In this document: positions 5,249 through 9,526 of the stretch, in pieces
Numbering within the stretch: position 1 is the first letter of the stretch
Layout of the letters: each line of letters begins with the position of its first letter
Source: Clostridia bacterium
Lineage (GTDB): Bacteria; Bacillota_A; Clostridia; Christensenellales; Aristaeellaceae
Assembly: GCA_017412025.1 (NCBI GenBank)
Contig: JAFQOY010000020.1
Coordinates: forward strand, 1-9,526
Direction: 5' to 3'
Length of the DNA: 9,526 nt
Made by a program: the position numbers and the translations under genes
Notes under the pieces: model-generated
Databases searched by the model: none
The model's input: the letters and a program-made list of their open reading frames with translations, nothing else
Told to the model about the DNA's origin: nothing

Positions 5249-6706
5249 TTATTTGGCGTCGGGCACGGAGGTGCGCGGCTTATCGTCAAAGATGAGCACC
5301 TTCACGCGCTTGCGGCCGTCGGTCATGTTCCAGATCCACTCGGCGTTGATGCCGCCGTCGGTGGACGCCTCGTGCGGCACGCAGATGTGGCCGCGGGTGG
5401 CGCGCTCGCCGACCAACTCCTCGAGGATGGAGAAGTTGGTGCCGTTCTTCTTGGTCGAGGGAATCTCGCAGAGGTAGTAGCTGCCGTTGAGGCGGATGCT
5501 GTACTTGCTGAAGCCCTGGCCGTAATACTCAGTCGTGCCGCGGCGGGTGGCGAGGACAAACTCGCCGGCCGGCGTGTCGCGGTGCGGATACTTGGCGGTC
5601 GGCAGGCCGGTGGTGATCTTCGTGGAGCCCACGCGCTGGCCTTCCTTGTAGACGGTCAGCGTCTGCTCGGCCTTGTCGATGACCACGCCGTAGGTCTGAT
5701 CCGGCTCGACGGTGCGCAGCCTGTTGGAGCGGATGTAGCCGCGGACGAACGCGCCGTCCTCATTGCGGTAAGCCTCGACCAGGGACCAGCCGTCGTCGCG
5801 CTCGACGATGAGGTTCACGCCCTGGGAGAAGCCGGAGATGGTGCCCAGCTTCTTGCGGCCTTCCTTCGGGGAATTGTAGATGTAGGCGGATTCCTGCTCG
5901 TCGGCGTTGGAGGCGACCATGGTGCGCGTGAGCGCAGCCCAGATTTCCTCGTCGGAGGCGTCTGCGGTCAGGCCCCAGTAGCCGGCGTCCTCCTGGGTGG
6001 CGGTATCGTCAACGCCCACGCCGATCATCAGGCCCTCGTCGCCCGCGGCGAACGTGCCGGAGGTGTAGCTCAGGTCGCTGACCCCGGCGGTGCTGTGCGC
6101 AGACGGCTTGGGCGTCGCGGTCGCCTTGGCCTCGGGCTTTTTGGTTGCTTCGGGCTTCTGAGTGTCAGCCGGCTTATCCTCCGGCTCGTCCTGATCCTCG
6201 GGATTGACGATCACGGCGCCTGCGCCGACGTTAGACTGCGCGGAAGAGGAGGAGCTGGAGACGCCCGCCTTCATGTCGGCATAGGCCTCGGCGGCCTCCG
6301 CGGACATCGGATCAATCTCGAAGGAGACGGTCGCTTCCTTAGAAGCGACGCCGAACTGGCTGACCATGGACGCGCTGAACATATAGCTGCCCGCGGGGAG
6401 CGGCTCGCCTTCCTGATCGCGCGCGGAGAATTCGACCTCGTTGGCGCCGGAACGCACCTCTTCATCATCATACACGGTCAGCACCTCGGAGCCGCCGGAG
6501 GTCAGCAGCCTCAGCGTGAGGAAGCCGGGCGCGTTGGTGGTGACGGTCAGATCGTCCGTGTCGTAGGACTCGACGGACTTGGAAAACCTGAGCTTGATGG
6601 TGGGCACCTTGGTGAATTCCTTGGAAGACGCAGCCAGAGCGCCGGAGGCCGACAAAATCATCGTCAGACACAGACACAGGGCGAGCATGCGGCGGACTTG
6701 TTTCAT
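5249..6706 (-). CDS. Secreted Ig-like/SH3-like/L,D-transpeptidase-fold protein with variant catalytic motif
   Basis: The 485-residue protein starts at ATG 6706 after GAAAGGAG (6725-6718), 11 bases upstream. Residues 1-25 are a signal peptide (GALA). Residues about 55-131 look like a FlgD-type Ig-like beta sandwich (FSARDQEGEPLPAGSY). Residues 150-205 are a Ser run and a Lys/Pro/Glu/Ala-rich linker typical of wall-spanning proteins. Residues about 285-333 resemble a bacterial SH3 domain. Residues 338-473 match the YkuD (L,D-transpeptidase) fold: YGVVIDKAEQTLTVY, then TPAGEF. Such enzymes make 3-3 peptidoglycan cross-links or attach wall proteins with a Cys nucleophile in an S/T-x-G-C motif. 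Here that site reads ATRGHICVP (436-444), with His440 where Cys is expected and Cys442 two residues on. The fold is clear; activity is not. The gene is alone and divergent from the nuclease gene. Confidence 0.85.
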   Translation of the reverse strand: MKQVRRMLALCLCLTMILSASGALAASSKEFTKVPTIKLRFSKSVESYDTDDLTVTTNAPGFLTLRLLTSGGSEVLTVYDDEEVRSGANEVEFSARDQEGEPLPAGSYMFSASMVSQFGVASKEATVSFEIDPMSAEAAEAYADMKAGVSSSSSSAQSNVGAGAVIVNPEDQDEPEDKPADTQKPEATKKPEAKATATPKPSAHSTAGVSDLSYTSGTFAAGDEGLMIGVGVDDTATQEDAGYWGLTADASDEEIWAALTRTMVASNADEQESAYIYNSPKEGRKKLGTISGFSQGVNLIVERDDGWSLVEAYRNEDGAFVRGYIRSNRLRTVEPDQTYGVVIDKAEQTLTVYKEGQRVGSTKITTGLPTAKYPHRDTPAGEFVLATRRGTTEYYGQGFSKYSIRLNGSYYLCEIPSTKKNGTNFSILEELVGERATRGHICVPHEASTDGGINAEWIWNMTDGRKRVKVLIFDDKPRTSVPDAK

Positions 6707-6790
6707 ATGCAAGAGAACTCCTTTCGACACAGGCCGGCGCGCAAGCGGCGAACCGGCTTGATCCGCAATCGGCATATCATTCTGTATAAC

Positions 6791-6819
6791 ATGATACAGC
6801 AAAATGACGGCGGATGCAA
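6791..6819 (-). promoter_or_regulatory. Candidate promoter of the transpeptidase gene
   Basis: On the minus strand, TTGCAT (6819-6814) and TATCAT (6796-6791) are 17 bp apart. The -10 box matches consensus at five of six bases and the -35 box is weak. A small inverted repeat, CTGTAT and ATACAG (6782-6787 and 6794-6799), overlaps the -10 box and could be an operator. Confidence 0.4.
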
Positions 6820-6858
6820 GAGAAAAGGGCGAAGAAGGCGTTTATTTGCCGCATCGGC

Positions 6859-6887
6859 TTGAAGAAGCGGTACGGTCATGGTACAAT
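6859..6887 (+). promoter_or_regulatory. Promoter of the nuclease-like/SNF2 genes
   Basis: TTGAAG (6859-6864), a 17-bp spacer and TACAAT (6882-6887), with TGG (6879-6881) forming an extended -10. It lies 61 bp upstream of the nuclease-like ATG. Confidence 0.75.
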
Positions 6888-6948
6888 ACGGCGTACGACG
6901 GCGCGCAGATGGACAAAGCGCGCGCATATATAAAGGAAGGTGAAGCGG

Positions 6949-7332
6949 ATGGAAGGGGAAAACGCAGCCGCGCTTGACGCGGTGCTGGAGGCGCTCATGT
7001 CCATCCGCTGCGGCGCTGCGGATACGGAAGCGCAGCTGCACGCGCTGGCGGCGCAGGCGCTTGCGCTTGCGGGGATCGAGGCGGAGCATGAGGCGCGCCT
7101 TGCGCCCCGATGCCGGATCGATTTCATGGCCGGCGGCGTGGGCATTGAAATTAAGAAGAAACGGCCGGAGCGCGCCAGGCTGATCGCGCAGCTGACGCGC
7201 TATGCGGCGTGCGGGCAGGTGCGCGCGCTGGCGGTCGTCGCGCCGCGCGGGGTGGATCTGCCGCGCGCTATCTCGGGCAAGCCCGTCCGGATGCTGGCGC
7301 TGGAGCGGCTGTGGGGAATCAGCCTGCCGTAA
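6949..7332 (+). CDS. Small PD-(D/E)XK nuclease-like protein
   Basis: The 127-residue protein starts at the ATG eight bases after AGGAAGG (6934-6940); an in-frame GTG at 6940 overlaps that site and is unlikely. The N-terminal 45 residues are helical and Ala-rich. The core RIDF, then GVGIEIKKK, then QLTRYA gives Asp58, Glu67-x-Lys69 and Gln81-x-x-x-Tyr85. This is the D...ExK metal site of the PD-(D/E)XK superfamily plus a QxxxY motif seen in RecB-like members. Expected fold order (strand Asp, strand ExK, helix QxxxY, strand ALAVVAP) fits. Such small proteins can be DNA nucleases or resolvases; the substrate is unknown. The SNF2 helicase gene follows 170 bp downstream on the same strand with no clear promoter or terminator between, so a shared transcript is likely. 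Confidence 0.7.
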   Translation: MEGENAAALDAVLEALMSIRCGAADTEAQLHALAAQALALAGIEAEHEARLAPRCRIDFMAGGVGIEIKKKRPERARLIAQLTRYAACGQVRALAVVAPRGVDLPRAISGKPVRMLALERLWGISLP

Positions 7333-7346
7333 CGGGCGGGGTGTTT

Positions 7347-7373
7347 GGCTGTATTGGCTGTATTGGCTGTATT
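7347..7373. repeat. Perfect 3 x 9-bp tandem repeat
   Basis: Three exact copies of GGCTGTATT lie 14 bp after the stop of the nuclease-like gene. They fall in the 170-bp gap before the helicase gene, in which I see no other named element. A short GC hairpin (GGCGC/GCGCC around 7420-7436) lacks a T run. Confidence 0.9.
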
Positions 7374-7502
7374 TGAAAGCTGTCTTTATGGGATTCCCTT
7401 GGCAGCAGGGGGCGGATAAGGCGCGGCCGAGCGCCTGCGGAGATTGAACGGACGATTTGAAGGCGCAAGGCGCATGGCTTTGGGGAGAGGGGGCGAAACG
7501 GG

Positions 7503-9317
7503 ATGGGAGCGCAGAAGGAGACAAACAGAAAACCGACGGACGGAGAACAGACGATAAGCGGTCTGCCTGCCTATCTGCAGGACGCCCCGGCGAAGGGGCA
7601 CATCTACGGCACGCTCTCCTACAACAGGCGGAGCAAGTGCTTTACGATCAAGGGCGAGCCGTGCGTGACGGAGCTGGCCAAGCGGCTGTTCCCCGGCAGC
7701 GAGAGAAAGCGCGGCGAGGCGCGCTTCACGGCGAACAGGCGCGTCGTGGGCGATGTGAACTGGCTGATGATGCGCTATCCGCTGGAGATTGCCGAGCGGG
7801 ACAGGGGGATCTGGGAGAAGGCGCTTGCCGCCGCGCGGGAGCATGCCCTGAGCAGAGAAGCGGCTGCGAAGCTGCCCCGGCGCGCCGTGCCGCCGCAGGG
7901 GTCGTTTGAGGGCGAGCTGCGCGAATTTCAGAAGGAGGGGCTTTCCTTCCTGCTGGCCAATCCGCGCGCGCTGCTGGCCGACGAGATGGGCCTTGGCAAG
8001 ACGGTGCAGGCGCTGGCGTGCCTGGCGGCGACGGGCGATCTGCCCGCGCTGCTGGTGGTGCCGCCGCATCTGGTGCGCAACTGGGAGGCGGAGACGCGGC
8101 GTTTTCTGCGCGTTGAGGGCAGGGAGCCGCGCGTGTGCGTGCTGCGGGGGCTGAGGCCCTATGACGTGCCGGAGGCGGACGTGTACATCATCCACTATCT
8201 GCTGCTGCGCGGCTGGAAAAAGGCATTGCCCGAAATGGGATTCCGCGCGGTGGTGTTTGACGAGATGCAGGAGCTGCGCCACACGGGCACGGAAAAATAC
8301 AGCGCGGCGAGCCTGCTGGCGGAAAAATGCGAGCGGGTGATCGGCCTGTCCGGCACGCCGATCTACAACCGCGGCGCGGAGATCTTCAACGTGGTCAACA
8401 TCCTCGATTTCCATTGCCTGGGCGACTTTGAGAGCTTTACGCGCGAGTGGTGCGACGGGTATGGCAACCACATCGTGCGCGACCCTGCGCTGCTGGGCGC
8501 GCATCTCAAGCGCGAGGGGCTGATTCTGCGGCGCACGAAGCAGGAGGTGCTGCGCGAGCTGCCGCCCAAGCGCAGGCTTGTGCAGGAGATCGACACGGAC
8601 GACCGCGTATACCGTGAGCTGATGAAGCCGGTGATGGAGCTTCTGGGCAGCCTTGCGGCGCTGCATCCGGACGCGAAGGAACGCGCGCTGCTGGAGGAGC
8701 GCATCAGCATGGGCGAGCGGCAGGCGACGGGCGCGGCCAAGGCGCCGTTTGTCGCGGCGTTTGTGCGCGCGCTGCTGGACAGCGGGGAGCGCGTGCTGCT
8801 CTTCGCGCACCATCACGCGGTGATGGATATCTATAAGGAAGAGCTTGCGGCGTACAGGCCGGCGTTCATCACCGGCAGGGAGACGGCGGCGCAGAAGGAG
8901 CGCGCGGTCGGGCAGTTTATGGCGGGAGAGCGCGCGCTGTGCGTCGTATCGCTGCGCGCTGCGTCGGGGCTGAATCTGCAGCGGGCGACATGCGTGGTGT
9001 TCGGCGAGCTTGACTGGTCGCCGGCGGTGCATTCCCAGGCGGAGGACCGCGCGCACAGGATCGGCCAGACGGATTCGCTGCTGTGCTACTATCTGGTTGC
9101 GCCTCAGGGCTCGGACAGGGACATGCAGGACGCGCTGGGGCTGAAGGTGAGCCAGTTTGTGCAGCTGATGGGCGACGGCGCGCCGGATCTGCTCGCGGCG
9201 CAGCGGAGCGGGCAGGCGGCCAGGCAGCACATGGAACGCATGCTTGAGGAATACGGCACGAAACAAATGTGCGGAAGGGCCCAAACAGCCAAAACAGAAA
9301 AGAATGAAATAAGTTGA
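7503..9317 (+). CDS. SNF2-family helicase-like ATPase
   Basis: The 604-residue protein starts at the ATG nine bases after the purine run GGGAGAGGGGG (7483-7493). Residues 1-130 form an N-terminal region of unknown function containing GTLSYNRRSKCFTIKG and MMRYPLEIA. Residues about 136-310 are the first RecA-like lobe with Walker A in ADEMGLGKT (159-167), motif II DEMQ (253-256) and motif III SGTPIYN (283-289). Residues about 415-535 are the second lobe, ending with motif VI QAEDRAHRIGQT (512-523), diagnostic of SNF2 proteins. These ATPases translocate on double-stranded DNA and remodel protein-DNA complexes or branched DNA rather than unwinding. No HNH, SWIM or methylase domain is present. The preceding nuclease-like gene suggests joint action on DNA, in repair or defence or as remains of a phage replication module. 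The gene end overlaps the A-rich region upstream of the next promoter. Confidence 0.9.
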   Translation: MGAQKETNRKPTDGEQTISGLPAYLQDAPAKGHIYGTLSYNRRSKCFTIKGEPCVTELAKRLFPGSERKRGEARFTANRRVVGDVNWLMMRYPLEIAERDRGIWEKALAAAREHALSREAAAKLPRRAVPPQGSFEGELREFQKEGLSFLLANPRALLADEMGLGKTVQALACLAATGDLPALLVVPPHLVRNWEAETRRFLRVEGREPRVCVLRGLRPYDVPEADVYIIHYLLLRGWKKALPEMGFRAVVFDEMQELRHTGTEKYSAASLLAEKCERVIGLSGTPIYNRGAEIFNVVNILDFHCLGDFESFTREWCDGYGNHIVRDPALLGAHLKREGLILRRTKQEVLRELPPKRRLVQEIDTDDRVYRELMKPVMELLGSLAALHPDAKERALLEERISMGERQATGAAKAPFVAAFVRALLDSGERVLLFAHHHAVMDIYKEELAAYRPAFITGRETAAQKERAVGQFMAGERALCVVSLRAASGLNLQRATCVVFGELDWSPAVHSQAEDRAHRIGQTDSLLCYYLVAPQGSDRDMQDALGLKVSQFVQLMGDGAPDLLAAQRSGQAARQHMERMLEEYGTKQMCGRAQTAKTEKNEIS

Positions 9318-9326
9318 AAAAAGGTG

Positions 9327-9355
9327 TTGACAGAAAGCGTCAAGGCGTGTATAAT
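9327..9355 (+). promoter_or_regulatory. Perfect-consensus promoter, probably of an rRNA operon
   Basis: TTGACA (9327-9332), a 17-bp spacer and TATAAT (9350-9355) match sigma-A consensus exactly. The 25 bases before it are A-rich, like an UP element, and lie within the end of the helicase gene. Such strength is typical of stable-RNA promoters. Confidence 0.9.
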
Positions 9356-9361
9356 ACATCA

Positions 9362-9526
9362 AGTCGGCCGCGCAAGAGACAAACGAGCGCACGACATGAT
9401 CCTTGAAAACGATACAGAATCAAGAAGAACGCGAGATGCGATTTTCACGAGTCGCATCAAGAGAGACAGTCAATTCGTACATGAGTTTTGAGCTTGAAGG
9501 AGACTTCAAGGTTCAATACAGAATCA
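9362..9526 (+). ncRNA. Probable rRNA operon leader with boxA (rRNA genes outside the window)
   Basis: No coding frame with a ribosome site follows the promoter. TGATCCTTGAAAAC (9397-9410) resembles the boxA antitermination sequence of Firmicute rRNA operons. Hairpins GATGCGA/TCGCATC (9435-9441 with 9452-9458) and CTTGAAG/CTTCAAG (9493-9499 with 9504-9510) follow. ATACAGAATCA occurs twice (9412-9422 and 9516-9526). The 16S start (AGAGTTTGATC) is not reached, so rRNA is inferred; another stable RNA is possible. Confidence 0.55.

Noticed and set aside
5174..6862. 562-codon plus-strand open frame opposite the transpeptidase gene
   Set aside because: Same shadow effect of strong codon bias; it starts inside a terminator and its translation is Gly/Ala/Val/Arg-rich without any motif.
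7386..9392. 668-codon minus-strand open frame opposite the helicase gene
   Set aside because: Arg/His/Leu/Gln-rich shadow of the SNF2 gene, with a start inside the strong stable-RNA promoter.
9484..9526. Start of 16S rRNA
   Set aside because: ATGAGTTTTGAGC only loosely recalls AGAGTTTGATC, and the bases that follow do not continue into 16S sequence.

Overview
The window looks like chromosome of a GC-rich, low-oxygen Firmicute (Clostridia of the gut type). This is inferred from strong AGGAGG-like ribosome binding sites, Gram-positive signal peptides, canonical sigma-A promoters with extended -10 boxes, a flavinylated exported reductase, a SEDS wall protein, a barnase/barstar pair and the style of the dispersed hairpin repeats. 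Genus cannot be fixed from this sequence.

Layout: 1-272 is a block of hairpin repeats. A promoter with a nested palindrome (306-359) drives an exported FAD/FMN reductase of the fumarate-reductase fold (406-2316), closed by a strong terminator. A 148-bp stretch bounded by perfect 15-bp inverted repeats follows. On the minus strand is a divergent FtsW/RodA/SpoVE-family protein (2545-3645). The 408-bp gap 3646-4053 holds another hairpin repeat, a 4 x 14-bp tandem repeat and a promoter. That promoter drives a secreted barnase-type ribonuclease (4054-4617) and its barstar-type inhibitor (4623-4892). The next gap holds a 114-bp inverted-repeat element and a terminator. A secreted multidomain L,D-transpeptidase-like protein lies on the minus strand (5249-6706). 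Divergent from it are a small PD-(D/E)XK nuclease-like protein (6949-7332) and a SNF2-family helicase (7503-9317). The window ends in a perfect-consensus promoter and a structured leader with a boxA-like sequence, which I read as the start of a ribosomal RNA operon whose genes lie just outside.

Functional links: RNase and inhibitor form a clear two-gene unit. Nuclease-like protein and SNF2 helicase form a probable second unit. The reductase, SEDS protein and transpeptidase stand alone and all act at or outside the membrane.

The best leads are: the reductase lacks the residues that bind and protonate fumarate; the barnase carries an unusual acidic C-terminal tail; the transpeptidase has an altered catalytic motif in which His and Cys appear exchanged; and two families of intergenic hairpins show compensatory base-pair changes between copies.
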